Source: Nitrospirota bacterium (GTDB lineage Bacteria > Nitrospirota > Thermodesulfovibrionia > Thermodesulfovibrionales > JdFR-85). From it: a DNA stretch of 44,330 nt. The DNA lies in NCBI GenBank assembly GCA_035873375.1, contig JAYWMQ010000052.1, positions 1-44,330 of the forward strand. Direction: 5' to 3'. The translations under genes and the position numbers were made by a program. A model generated the notes under the pieces. The model was not told the origin of the DNA, made no database searches, and was given only the letters and a program-made list of their open reading frames with translations. Shown piece by piece: positions 24,026 through 32,881 of this stretch; position 1 is the stretch's first letter, and each line of letters opens with the position of its first letter.

Positions 24026-25141
24026 TCATCTCCCCATAATCTGCATGTACCGTGCAATGCCGTTCCTTGTAATCAACCCTATGACCTTGCCTCCTTCCGT
24101 AACCACAAGCCTTCCCCTGTCCTCATTCAACATCAACTCCAGGGCCTTTATGACATCGGTTTCAGGGGAGACCTCCCAGCGCCTGCTATGTGAGACCACC
24201 ACGTCGGAAACCTTCACATCCCCCCACTCCTCCCTTGGAACTTTCTTGATATCCTTAAGGGTTACAAAGCCGAGAAAATTTTCATTTTCAAATACGGGAA
24301 AACCTCCAAAACCATACTTGAGAAAATAATGATTCACTGCCTCATCTATTGTAACATCCGGAGTGAATGCTACAATATCAGTGATCATTACATCCCTCAC
24401 CTTAATGCCCGAAAGGGTCTCCTGAAGGCTCGCCTGTTGATAACTTGTCTGCGCCGCCGTATAGAGAAACCAGCCGATAAGTATCAGCCACAGACTTCCC
24501 GGAACACCCATAAAGACTGAAAACAGACCAAAGAAGATAAAGAAAAGAGCTATCCTCTGTCCGAAAGTGGCGGCTCTTCGTGTGGCATAGAAAAAATCAC
24601 CTGTCCTTTTCCATATGACGGCCCTCAACACCCTGCCTCCATCCATGGGAAATCCCGGTATCAGATTGAAGACTCCGAGAATGAGGTTAAGCTGTGCAAG
24701 ATAGGAAAAAAGGGCCTTCACTCCGGCACTGGCCGCAGCAGCATAGAACAGAAAAAAGAGACCAGCAAGAAAGAGACTTGAAATCGGCCCTGCAATCGCC
24801 ATCCTCAGCTCTGCCCTGGGGGTCGGAGGCTCTCCCTTCATCTGCGCAACACCACCAAATATAAAGAGCGTTATACTGACAATTGATATCCTGTATCTCC
24901 TGGCAACAAAGGAGTGTGCAAGCTCATGGAATGCCACAGAGGCAAAGAGGAGGAGTGAGGCTATGGTACCTTTAATCCAGTAAGAGACAGCCGGAAGGTC
25001 AGGCGCTGCTTCAGGAAAATAAAAAGTAGATAATGACCAGGTTATCAGGCTAAAGACAATAAGCCACGAAAAATGGATCCGGATAGGTATTCCCATTATT
25101 TTCGTTATTTTCCATGAACCGTGAAGCAATGTTCCATTCAT
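24026..25141 (-). CDS. M50 (site-2 protease) metallopeptidase with CBS pair
   Basis: This is an intramembrane zinc protease of 371 residues. HELAHSFVARRY (His72, Glu73, His76) is the zinc motif, and NLIPGFPMDGGRVLRA near 160 gives the second metal ligand Asp. Five or six hydrophobic segments fill residues 20-230. The C-terminal part (about 248-371) is a tandem CBS pair (VRDVMITDIVAFTPD, then VSDVVVSHSRRWEVSPETD), which usually binds adenine nucleotides. It fits the Rip3/SpoIVFB-like CBS-bearing group. The substrate is unknown. AGGAGG is well placed before ATG 25141. The gene appears monocistronic, with the repeat element downstream. Confidence 0.93.
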   Translation of the reverse strand: MNGTLLHGSWKITKIMGIPIRIHFSWLIVFSLITWSLSTFYFPEAAPDLPAVSYWIKGTIASLLLFASVAFHELAHSFVARRYRISIVSITLFIFGGVAQMKGEPPTPRAELRMAIAGPISSLFLAGLFFLFYAAAASAGVKALFSYLAQLNLILGVFNLIPGFPMDGGRVLRAVIWKRTGDFFYATRRAATFGQRIALFFIFFGLFSVFMGVPGSLWLILIGWFLYTAAQTSYQQASLQETLSGIKVRDVMITDIVAFTPDVTIDEAVNHYFLKYGFGGFPVFENENFLGFVTLKDIKKVPREEWGDVKVSDVVVSHSRRWEVSPETDVIKALELMLNEDRGRLVVTEGGKVIGLITRNGIARYMQIMGR

Positions 25142-25267
25142 CGAAAGCCTCCTTTTTCAGTCCGGCTGCAGGGAAAAGCAATCAAACAGGCAGAGAAAGA
25201 GTGACAATCATTGAATCCTCTTATGAGAGAAACCCTTGGTATGGCTCCTGTCCCGCCAAATCCCGCG

Positions 25268-26380
25268 TTATAAAAGATTAAGCCTGTTTCTGAGTTCAAA
25301 TCCCCTCAAACTCCCTGACTTCCTGTTACCCTTATACTGAACCATCACCTTATGTGTATCCCCCATCCCGAGCAGAAGCCCTTTAATCTTCGGTATCTCA
25401 CTCTGAAATCCGGGATCAGCACTCAACATCCCTGAAATAACCCTGTCAATACCGAGCGAGACGAGAAATGTACCCTGGGGACAATACCCTATTGTCCTCA
25501 TCCCCACATCCTCCCCCCAGTCCCTGAGGGCGGAAAAGTTAACATGGGCAGTAATATCCTGTTCTCCTATGTATCCATACGGGTCTTCATTACAGGTATG
25601 TCTGTGATAACAGAGCAGTGTACCCCGGCTCCTCTCCTCTGCATAGTATTCCCACGAAGGATAGCCGTAATCAATGGTGATAACAAAGCCTTCGGAGAGG
25701 AGATTATTTATCTCTTCAAGAAACCCCCTCAGCCTCAGGTTCACCTCTGTCCTGTAACCGGTTATCCCGGGTATCCGGTATCTCCTGATGTATTCTTCCA
25801 GAAGGGGAGTGCTTAACGCCCCCATGCTCTCTTTAAATCCATCTTCCGCCACATCCACATATACCTCGGAAAAGGTATCATTCATCTGAACTACATGTGC
25901 GGGAAAAGCGTCGAGCAGCTCATTTGAGACAACACACCCGCAGAACCTTTCCACATCGGAAAGAGAGGAGACCCACTGAACTATCCCTTTATACTTCGAG
26001 AGTGTTTCTTCCTGCCCCTGCCGCATATGCGGATTTCTTTCAACGATTATGTAATGCCACCTATCGCCCCAGTTGAACTCTCTCCTGATGTACGAGATAA
26101 TCCCCTCTGCCAGAAATCCCCTGCCTGCACCGATCTCAAGAATGGTGAACTCCTTGGGCTCTCCCAAAAGCCTCCTCATCTCATCTATCTGTATCGCCAG
26201 GAGCCATCCAAAAACCGGGTGAAGATGCGGAGATGTGAAAAAATCACCATCAGGACCTATGACGGATTCCACGGACATATAATACCCGTATTCCGGCTGG
26301 TAAAGGGCCATATCCATAAATCTCTCAAACGTTATGGAACCCCCCTGCTTAATTCTCTCGCTGATTATCCTTTTAAGCAT
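25268..26380 (-). CDS. MidA/NDUFAF7-like SAM-dependent methyltransferase
   Basis: This 370-residue class I methyltransferase is of the MidA (DUF185) type. Features are RFMDMALYQPEYGYYMS, PDGDFFTSPHLHPVFG, the AdoMet motif ILEIGAGRGFLAEGI, then VVSNELLDAFPAHVV and ITIDYGYPSWEYYAEERSRGTLLCYHRH. The mitochondrial homologue NDUFAF7 methylates an arginine of the complex I subunit NDUFS2. Bacterial members probably modify a protein, with the target unknown. It is divergent from the HAD phosphatase gene. The ribosome-binding site is weak. Confidence 0.9.
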   Translation of the reverse strand: MLKRIISERIKQGGSITFERFMDMALYQPEYGYYMSVESVIGPDGDFFTSPHLHPVFGWLLAIQIDEMRRLLGEPKEFTILEIGAGRGFLAEGIISYIRREFNWGDRWHYIIVERNPHMRQGQEETLSKYKGIVQWVSSLSDVERFCGCVVSNELLDAFPAHVVQMNDTFSEVYVDVAEDGFKESMGALSTPLLEEYIRRYRIPGITGYRTEVNLRLRGFLEEINNLLSEGFVITIDYGYPSWEYYAEERSRGTLLCYHRHTCNEDPYGYIGEQDITAHVNFSALRDWGEDVGMRTIGYCPQGTFLVSLGIDRVISGMLSADPGFQSEIPKIKGLLLGMGDTHKVMVQYKGNRKSGSLRGFELRNRLNLL

Positions 26381-26458
26381 ATCCCGTGATTAAATCCCGA
26401 TAAGTAGATTATAATACAATCCCTGAAAATGTGCTAACCCGGAGAATAAAGATCTGAA

Positions 26459-27118
26459 ATGGAAAAGATACGACTCATAATATTCGACCTTGACGGCACC
26501 CTTGTGGATTCCTCAAGGGATATCACCAATGCCCTCAATTATGCCCTGAAGCCCTATGGATTTAAGACCATGACAGTGGAGGAGACCGTAAAACTGGTTG
26601 GAGAGGGGATAGCAAGGCTTATAGAAAAGGTCATAGGGACTGAAAAGATCGGGATGAAGGATGATGTACTGAAGAGATTCCTTGAGTATTACTCAGACCA
26701 TCTGACAGAGTATACCAGACCTTATCCAGGGGTAACAGAGACCCTTGACAAGCTCAGTGCATACGGAAAGGCGGTAATCTCCAATAAAAGGGAGGAGCTT
26801 TCCCGGAGACTCCTTGAAGAACTCAGCCTGGCACCTTACTTTAATCACATCCTCGGCAGTGACAGCACACCAGAGAAAAAACCCTCTCCCCTGCCGGTAC
26901 TAACAGTCCTCAAACGGGAAGGTCTCACCCCTGATCAGGCACTCATGGTCGGCGACAGTAACCTTGATATTGAGGCTGGCAGAAAAGCAGGCGTCATTAC
27001 TGTGGGCGCTGGTTACGGCTACAGGCCGTTAGAGGCACTAAAGGGGGCTGATTTTCTAATCAGGGAACGGCTTTCTGAACTCCCGGAAATCCTGGAGAAA
27101 ATACAGACTGAAGAGTGA
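26459..27118 (+). CDS. gph: Phosphoglycolate phosphatase-like HAD hydrolase
   Basis: The 219-residue HAD phosphatase has motif I FDLDGTLVDS (Asp10 and Asp12), a cap domain after it, motif II VISNKR near 110, and motifs III/IV GDSTPEKKP and VGDSNLDIEAGRKAG. The arrangement matches Gph and related phosphatases, which hydrolyse 2-phosphoglycolate (for example from DNA repair) in the cytoplasm. Other small phosphate esters cannot be excluded. It is convergent with the rhodanese gene, and a bidirectional-looking terminator lies between them. Confidence 0.9.
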   Translation: MEKIRLIIFDLDGTLVDSSRDITNALNYALKPYGFKTMTVEETVKLVGEGIARLIEKVIGTEKIGMKDDVLKRFLEYYSDHLTEYTRPYPGVTETLDKLSAYGKAVISNKREELSRRLLEELSLAPYFNHILGSDSTPEKKPSPLPVLTVLKREGLTPDQALMVGDSNLDIEAGRKAGVITVGAGYGYRPLEALKGADFLIRERLSELPEILEKIQTEE

Positions 27119-27121
27119 AGT

Positions 27122-27166
27122 GATAAAGAGGCCTGAGTCCCTGCTACAGGCCCAGGCCTCTTTATC
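27122..27166. terminator. Bidirectional terminator between gph and the rhodanese gene
   Basis: GATAAAGAGGCCTG (27122-27135) is exactly complementary to CAGGCCTCTTTATC (27153-27166). The A/T flanks of the stem give T-rich tails on both strands, and the site lies between two convergent genes. Confidence 0.7.
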
Positions 27167-27181
27167 CTGGCCGCGTTTATC

Positions 27182-27769
27182 TTATTTCTTGAGATCAGGC
27201 TGATAGGTCAGATTCTTATCCATCTTATATGTCCACGGTAAACCCTCAAGACGCCATCCTCCGATCATGCGCTGCCCATAGAACGGGCTATTCTTATCTT
27301 TTACCTTGTCACCCTCAAAACCACCAAGCAGGTTAAATACCTTGTCTGCCTTAAACCCGCAATCAACCGCAGCAGTGGTTGAAGCAATAGTCCTCGCAGC
27401 ACTTCGACACATCATCAACAGTGTGTCAGTCTTTGGGTTGAACCTTGCCTTGAGGTCATTGCAGAAATTTTTATTCAGAACCTTTTTATAACCCTTCTTT
27501 CCCACCTTGGTTGTGTAGAATTTCCAGGGTATATTGTAAGCCCCAAGGGGATGACCTATATCCTGATATTCAGTTCTGGTTCTAACATCCACAATAAAGG
27601 TATTTTTTGGATCCTTCCTGAGCATCTTGTAGGCCTCTTTGGGAGTCACGTCACCACCCTTGTGCTTTCCCTTAATCGGGTAGACCTCCTGGTTTAAGGC
27701 AAAGACAACCGAACTAAAAGCAAACACCATCAGTACTGCTAACAACAACGTCTTTTTCACCAAATTCAT
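27182..27769 (-). CDS. Periplasmic rhodanese-like protein
   Basis: This is an exported single-domain rhodanese of 195 residues. Signal peptide residues 1-24 end in VVFA. The domain holds TFIVDVRTRTEYQDIGHP and the active-site loop CRSAART with Cys121. Arg122 and the following residues fit a sulfurtransferase loop, so it can probably carry persulfide sulfur in the periplasm. ATG 27769 has GGAGGAG directly upstream; an earlier in-frame start would destroy the signal peptide. A second exported rhodanese lies 4.3 kb away on the same strand. Confidence 0.88.
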   Translation of the reverse strand: MNLVKKTLLLAVLMVFAFSSVVFALNQEVYPIKGKHKGGDVTPKEAYKMLRKDPKNTFIVDVRTRTEYQDIGHPLGAYNIPWKFYTTKVGKKGYKKVLNKNFCNDLKARFNPKTDTLLMMCRSAARTIASTTAAVDCGFKADKVFNLLGGFEGDKVKDKNSPFYGQRMIGGWRLEGLPWTYKMDKNLTYQPDLKK

Positions 27770-28058
27770 GTTCTCCTCCTTTGGATGTGATAAAGCCAAA
27801 CAAGTCTGGATTGGCTCCTCAATACAGAAAACTACTTCTGAACAGACCACCTCCTTTCACCGAAAATGCATTGGGGAAACCACCCGCTTTAATCATCTTA
27901 CAACATTTTGTCGTCTTTGTCTTCTCCATCAAGTTAAGCAAAATTCATACCATCAACGACCTACTCATTGTTTTGTGAATTTATCAGCATTTTCGGCACT
28001 CAACGTTGTCCAAAAAGGGACACCATTTCCTCAAGTCTGGTCTGAATTGGACAGTTTT

Positions 28059-28086
28059 TTGACAGCTTCTCCTTTAACCTAAAATT
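28059..28086 (+). promoter_or_regulatory. Possible promoter upstream of the GT2 gene
   Basis: TTGACA at 28059-28064 is a good -35, but the candidate -10 (AAAATT, 28081-28086) is poor, with 16-base spacing. A separate TATAAT lies at 28132-28137, six bases before the GTG start. Confidence 0.3.
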
Positions 28087-28143
28087 ACTATATATTCAGG
28101 AAGATACTACCCAAAATTGCTTAACATAGGGTATAATAAGACA

Positions 28144-29139
28144 GTGTCAGAGTTCATCTCTATAATCATCCCCAACTATAATGGGGAATCAACCATCGGA
28201 AAGTGCCTCGAAGCTGCTTTTTCATCCAGATATGATAACTTCGAGGTCATTGTGGTGGATGACTGTTCTGCCGACAACTCCATAGAGATCATTAAAAAGT
28301 TCCCCTGCAAACTTGTGGCCTTAAAGGAGCGCTCCGGGGCTTCAAAGGCAAGAAATGCCGGCGCACAGAACAGTGAGGGAAACCTCCTCTTCTTCATTGA
28401 TTCAGATTGTATCGTGAAAGAGGATGCCCTTTTAATTGCGCGTGCTTCATACGCTGCAAACGGTACTGACGTGGTTGTCGGGGGCACATATACACCCATG
28501 TCTTATGACAACAGGTTCTTCAGTATTTTTCAGTCTGTCTTCATTAATTACTCAGAGACCAAGAACCTAAGAAACCCGGATTATATAGCAACCCACGCAA
28601 TGGCCATTGATGCCGAAACCTTCAGAAAGAGCGGGGGCTTTCCGGAAGTCTTCATGCCCATAATCGAAGATGTGGAGTACAGTCACAGGATACGGAGGGA
28701 AGGATATAAACTGATCATGAACCCGGACCTGCTGGTACAACATATCTTTAATTACTCTCTTTCGAGATCCATGAAAAATGCCTTCAAAAAATCCAAATTC
28801 TGGACTATTTACTCTATCAATAACAAGGACCTCCTTGTTGATTCAGGCACGGCCTCTGTTGAACTGAAGGTCAATGTGCTATCATTCTTCCTAAACATCG
28901 TCTTCCTTCTGCTCTGGATATTTACACAGAACAGCCTGTTGCTCTATCCCATCCCCCTGATATTTGCAGTTAACATCTTTGTAAACAGACGTCTCATTCG
29001 GGCCTTCCATAAAACAAAGGGCCTCTTTTTTGCCTTTCTGGCCACATTATATTACACGTTACTCTACCCCCTGGCAGTAGGTACAGGAGGGATAGCAGGA
29101 TTGATGAAACATTACCTCTCAAAAAAGAAAGGATTCTAA
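28144..29139 (+). CDS. Family 2 glycosyltransferase with C-terminal membrane segments
   Basis: This GT2 enzyme of 331 residues transfers an activated sugar. It has the opening ISIIIPNYNGESTIGKCLEA, VVDDCSADNS, ASKARNAGAQ, and the metal-binding LFFIDSDC. The acceptor-side EDVEYSHRIRREGY follows. Two or three hydrophobic segments occupy about 240-325, so it is membrane-attached. GTG 28144 is chosen over TTG 28117 because it gives a standard GT2 start and sits six bases after TATAAT; no ribosome-binding site is visible for either. The radical SAM gene starts two bases after the stop, so the pair is cotranscribed and probably modifies a common surface product. Confidence 0.88.
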   Translation: MSEFISIIIPNYNGESTIGKCLEAAFSSRYDNFEVIVVDDCSADNSIEIIKKFPCKLVALKERSGASKARNAGAQNSEGNLLFFIDSDCIVKEDALLIARASYAANGTDVVVGGTYTPMSYDNRFFSIFQSVFINYSETKNLRNPDYIATHAMAIDAETFRKSGGFPEVFMPIIEDVEYSHRIRREGYKLIMNPDLLVQHIFNYSLSRSMKNAFKKSKFWTIYSINNKDLLVDSGTASVELKVNVLSFFLNIVFLLLWIFTQNSLLLYPIPLIFAVNIFVNRRLIRAFHKTKGLFFAFLATLYYTLLYPLAVGTGGIAGLMKHYLSKKKGF

Positions 29140-29141
29140 AA

Positions 29142-30230
29142 ATGTCCTACTCACCGTTCAGACATGTTGGTTCGATATTCTGGAAACACAACCCCATTCA
29201 CCTCACCCTGTTTCTGACCAAACGCTGCAATGCAAGGTGTCCTTTCTGCTTCTACCTCTCTGCTGACAACTACGCAAGCGCAGAGGCTGCTGAACTGACA
29301 CTCGAAGAGATAGAAAAGGTATCCTCTTCAATGGGAAATCTGCTCTGGCTGGCCTTATCCGGCGGAGAATTGTTCCTGAGGAAAGATCTTTATGAGATAG
29401 TCAAGGTCTTTTATGAACAGAACAAACCCGCTATAATCCTTTTGCCAACCAATGGCTTACTGACCGATGTTATAAGGAACCAGGCAGAGAAGATACTGAA
29501 ACTCTGCAAAAACAGTGTCGTCACCATAAAACTCTCCTTAGACGGACCCGAGGAGATACACGACACAATCCGGGGGGTCAAAGGCAGTTTCAGGAAGATG
29601 ATGGCGACCTATAGGGCGCTCGGAAAGCTCATTGACAAATACCCGAACTTTGAACTCGGTATAAACTCTGTATTCTGTTCAATAAACCAGGACTACATGG
29701 ATGAAATCCTGCAAATCGTGGGCGGCCTGGACAAGATCAAGACCCATACTGTCTCCCTGATAAGAGGAGATGTTTCAGACGGTGCATTGAAAGAGGTTGA
29801 CACGGAAAAGTATAACAGGCTAATTGAACAGATGGCGACGGATCTCAGGGATAAAAAGGCGCCTACTTATCGGTTCAAGGGGGCAAAACTCAAGGCAGCC
29901 CAGGATATCGTGCAGCGAAGACTTATTTATGAGACACAGGTAAAGAACAAACAGATAATACCCTGCTATGCAGGCAAGTTGAACATAGTCATCACAGAAG
30001 ACGGAGACGTTTATCCCTGCGAGTCCTTTACCCCGAAAATGAAACTCGGCAATGTCAGAAAAGACGGCTATGATATTAAAGGGATGTTGAAGACCACCCA
30101 GGCACGAGAGGTCGTACGTTCAATAAGGGAAAAGGGCTGCTTCTGTACACATGAGTGTTATTTCATGATAAACATCCTCTTTAATCCCACAATGTATCCC
30201 ACTCTGCTGAAAGAGTACGTGAAAATCTGA
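29142..30230 (+). CDS. Radical SAM protein with SPASM-like C-terminus
   Basis: The 362-residue radical SAM enzyme has CNARCPFC (Cys29, Cys33, Cys36) that binds a 4Fe-4S cluster, ALSGGELFLRKDL as the GGE motif, and LSLDGPEEIHDTIRG. Near the C-terminus Cys residues in IIPCYAG, VYPCESF and GCFCTHEC form a SPASM-type auxiliary cluster region. Such enzymes often modify peptides, but members beside glycosyltransferases also act on sugars or lipids. It follows the GT2 gene by two bases, with AAAGGA before its ATG. No precursor peptide is obvious next to it. Confidence 0.92.
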   Translation: MSYSPFRHVGSIFWKHNPIHLTLFLTKRCNARCPFCFYLSADNYASAEAAELTLEEIEKVSSSMGNLLWLALSGGELFLRKDLYEIVKVFYEQNKPAIILLPTNGLLTDVIRNQAEKILKLCKNSVVTIKLSLDGPEEIHDTIRGVKGSFRKMMATYRALGKLIDKYPNFELGINSVFCSINQDYMDEILQIVGGLDKIKTHTVSLIRGDVSDGALKEVDTEKYNRLIEQMATDLRDKKAPTYRFKGAKLKAAQDIVQRRLIYETQVKNKQIIPCYAGKLNIVITEDGDVYPCESFTPKMKLGNVRKDGYDIKGMLKTTQAREVVRSIREKGCFCTHECYFMINILFNPTMYPTLLKEYVKI

Positions 30231-30236
30231 TTAAAG

Positions 30237-31949
30237 CTACTTGGCACCCCTGTTGCGTTCATAGACCTTTACGATTGTCCTGTATCTGAATACCCCTGTA
30301 GCCGTGCTAAAGACCCTGGAGAGATGATATCCCCTCACCCTCTTCCTGACATAGCCTGGAAGGGGCTGACCCACCCTCTGCGATATTACAACTACTGCAC
30401 CGGCTTGGCCCGGCTTTTTCAGGCCGCTTCTGTAATATACGGGATTCCTGTACAGCCAGGTAAATCTCAGGGATGATTTTTTGACTCTTTCTGCCGGTAT
30501 GGGACGTCCAAACCTCTTGTTCACCTCATAATTGTACAAAAGCTTCCTGTCCGTAAAAAGGTCCAGGATAGGTACGGCAACAGCAGGGTTAACAAAAGAC
30601 CTCTTCTGCGGCAGGGTAAAGACCTCAGCATCCCCGATTTCAAGCGAATCCAGATACCTGCCAGCTTCCCTCAGGTTTACTGTACTGTATTTCTGCAGAA
30701 AGGGAAGATATACAGATATGGCCAGTACAAGTGAAGAGCCTATAACACAAAACACTATAAACTTCCTGACCTCTTTGGCCCTGATATTTCTCAGTCCGTA
30801 AGAGGCCATTAATGTCAGCATCGGCAACAGCGGGATGACATACCGTATCCTCCTTATCTGAAACAGAAGAACAAGAAGGATCAGGTAGCTTATGATCAAA
30901 TATTTCATATCCTTTTTTCTGAATGCAACATAGAGGGAATATAACGCTGCAGCAGTAATAAAGGGGTTTATCTGAAAGAGGAAGGTTGAAGCAAAAGTCT
31001 CTCCCCACCGCCTCAGCCCCGGCATCTGATAGCTGAAGAGGAATTTAATCTGTCCTAAAAAGAAGTCAAACTTCAGTAAAATAACCACACTGATGAGCAA
31101 TCCTGCAAGCAGGGCAATTACAGAGCTTCTGAGAAGTGGCCCCCTCCAGTCTTTTCTCAGGTACACCAGCAGTATGATACAGAGGACCGAAAGCATCGGC
31201 CAGGTCGAGTACTTGCAAAAGAAGACAAGGAATATGGCGATCGCCGAGGATATTATCCACCCTGCCCCCCCGTACTCCATTGCCATGAGAAAAGTAAAGA
31301 TTGAGAGAGTCAGGAAGAACATCGTCGGCACATCAACCATCATAAACGGTATCTGGACAAAGAGATACGGGACCCCTAACATGAGAAGCCCGGCATAAAA
31401 ACCCGTATCTTCGTCCCAGAGTGTCCTGCCGATCAGGTATGTGAGCACAACTGACAGTGAAAAGAGAAGTGTTGTGAATGCCTGGATATATATCCTCTGT
31501 TCCCCAAACACCTTAAGAATAATTCCGTAAAGGAAGGGTATAAGGGGCAAATCAGTCCATGCCAGAATATTGCCTCCCCATTCATTAAAGAAATATTTAA
31601 ACCCATACAGTTCCAGATGCTTGGCCTGTGTAAAATATCTTGAGGTATCCACAATTACCTCAGGCTCACTCCAGAAGACCGCTGCAATCATAAAGGAAGA
31701 GATAAAAAGGAAGAGCGGATTGTGATCAAAAAAAGAGACCTTTGACAAGCCATAGGCAATTATAATAACGGGAATCAGGAGCAGAAAAACTCTGAATGCA
31801 TTAATATCGGCAAATACCCACTGCCACCTCGTCAGCCTGTTATCGTCAAGAAAGCGAATTGAATAAAGTATTACAGGCGTGGCCAGTGTAAAAAAGGAAA
31901 TTATCAGAAAATAAGGGGCTGTCTTGATATCAGATTGGTCCGTATCCAT
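30237..31949 (-). CDS. ArnT/GT39-like membrane glycosyltransferase
   Basis: The 570-residue polytopic membrane protein looks like a PMT/ArnT (GT-C fold) glycosyltransferase, which moves sugars from polyprenyl-phosphate carriers onto lipids or proteins on the periplasmic side. It has about 11-12 hydrophobic helices, a first-loop acidic motif (SEPEVIVDTSRYFTQAKHLE, where DxxRY is typical), LPLIPFLYG, and a second pattern VDVPTMFFLTLS. The last 130 residues are a soluble domain. It is convergent with the GT2 and radical SAM pair, with just six bases between the stops. A shared envelope glycan pathway is likely but not proven. Confidence 0.82.
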   Translation of the reverse strand: MDTDQSDIKTAPYFLIISFFTLATPVILYSIRFLDDNRLTRWQWVFADINAFRVFLLLIPVIIIAYGLSKVSFFDHNPLFLFISSFMIAAVFWSEPEVIVDTSRYFTQAKHLELYGFKYFFNEWGGNILAWTDLPLIPFLYGIILKVFGEQRIYIQAFTTLLFSLSVVLTYLIGRTLWDEDTGFYAGLLMLGVPYLFVQIPFMMVDVPTMFFLTLSIFTFLMAMEYGGAGWIISSAIAIFLVFFCKYSTWPMLSVLCIILLVYLRKDWRGPLLRSSVIALLAGLLISVVILLKFDFFLGQIKFLFSYQMPGLRRWGETFASTFLFQINPFITAAALYSLYVAFRKKDMKYLIISYLILLVLLFQIRRIRYVIPLLPMLTLMASYGLRNIRAKEVRKFIVFCVIGSSLVLAISVYLPFLQKYSTVNLREAGRYLDSLEIGDAEVFTLPQKRSFVNPAVAVPILDLFTDRKLLYNYEVNKRFGRPIPAERVKKSSLRFTWLYRNPVYYRSGLKKPGQAGAVVVISQRVGQPLPGYVRKRVRGYHLSRVFSTATGVFRYRTIVKVYERNRGAK

Positions 31950-32010
31950 CTTTTTTTACCTTTTATAACTGCGTAATCAGGATTGAGCAGAGGCAGGGAT
32001 TACTTTGAAC

Positions 32011-32037
32011 AGGGAGAGGATATACCATCCCCTCCCT
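32011..32037 (-). terminator. Hairpin downstream of the second rhodanese
   Basis: AGGGAGAGGAT (32011-32021) pairs with ATCCCCTCCCT (32027-32037), leaving one A-C mismatch. It lies just after the rhodanese stop on the minus strand. No T-run follows, so it may be a weak terminator or 3' stabiliser. Confidence 0.45.
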
Positions 32038-32055
32038 GCCCAAAGATTAATAGTT

Positions 32056-32553
32056 TTACCTTTCTACCGGGAAGTTCTTTCGGGCAGCATTACCAATAGC
32101 CCTCTTCATCATGTTACCACCCCAGAAACCTTTCCCCCATGATGTATAGCCGAATGACATCACACGGGCATCATACCCAAGTGCACGCAAGGCGACTATC
32201 GGGAGATTCTGAGTCTGCCCCGTGTAACAATACAGGACAAGTATCTTGTTCTTAGGCAGCTTTTTGAGGTTTTCAGGTTTGAGTATCTCACTGTATGGAA
32301 TATTGATCGCCCCTGGAACGTGTCCAGCCTTGTAAGCCTTAGGCATTCTTACATCCACTACAAGGAAGTCCTTCTTCTTTGCCTTAATCCATTTGTATAG
32401 CTGATTTGCATTAACCTGGAAATGTTTTTTAGCCGGCCCCTGACTCAGCACGGCATCAAGCTCTTTTACTGCTGCCGGGCTAAGCGCATAGGCAGGTGAT
32501 AAAAAAGCCAATAGTGCCACTACCGTCATAAATACCTTCAAAGTGTTCCTCAT
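32056..32553 (-). CDS. Periplasmic rhodanese-like protein, second copy
   Basis: This 165-residue exported rhodanese has a signal peptide ending AYA (cleavage near residue 23), the domain start FLVVDVRMPKAYKAGHVPGAINIPYSE, and the active-site loop CYTGQTQ with Cys109. The loop is of the YCYTGQTS type, common in periplasmic sulfurtransferases. GGAGGAG is seven bases before ATG 32553. It differs clearly from the rhodanese at 27182 in loop and length, so it is not a recent duplicate. The gene stands alone between the GT39-like and ubiD genes. Confidence 0.88.
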   Translation of the reverse strand: MRNTLKVFMTVVALLAFLSPAYALSPAAVKELDAVLSQGPAKKHFQVNANQLYKWIKAKKKDFLVVDVRMPKAYKAGHVPGAINIPYSEILKPENLKKLPKNKILVLYCYTGQTQNLPIVALRALGYDARVMSFGYTSWGKGFWGGNMMKRAIGNAARKNFPVER

Positions 32554-32881
32554 CCCAAAGCTCCTCCATAGTAATTTTCAGTTTTTTAATCCCGGATTAT
32601 TAAGACATCTCCTAACAAAATACTCTTTTGCTTCACCTACAATCACATACTCTACCACCACCTTTCATAATCGAGACCAGACGTATAAGCTACAGCCCTT
32701 TTTCTGTTTCACGCAAAAGTATAAAGAAATTCTATACTAAAAGGCAAACTTTTTCAAGACTTTTAGTATCCGGCCCTCTACACCGTTAATTTCTTTCTAA
32801 AAACAGACAGGTAAATATATAATATAACCGTGAAAAGAATACCCTATCGAGTTCATGCAGACGGTATAACAGGAGGATAAC
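32554..32881. other. Divergent promoter region between rhodanese and ubiD
   Basis: This 328-base gap separates two divergent genes and should hold both promoters. Only the ribosome-binding sites (GGAGGAG for the rhodanese, AGGAGG for ubiD) are clear. I see no hairpin, tRNA or coding frame with support. Confidence 0.4.
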
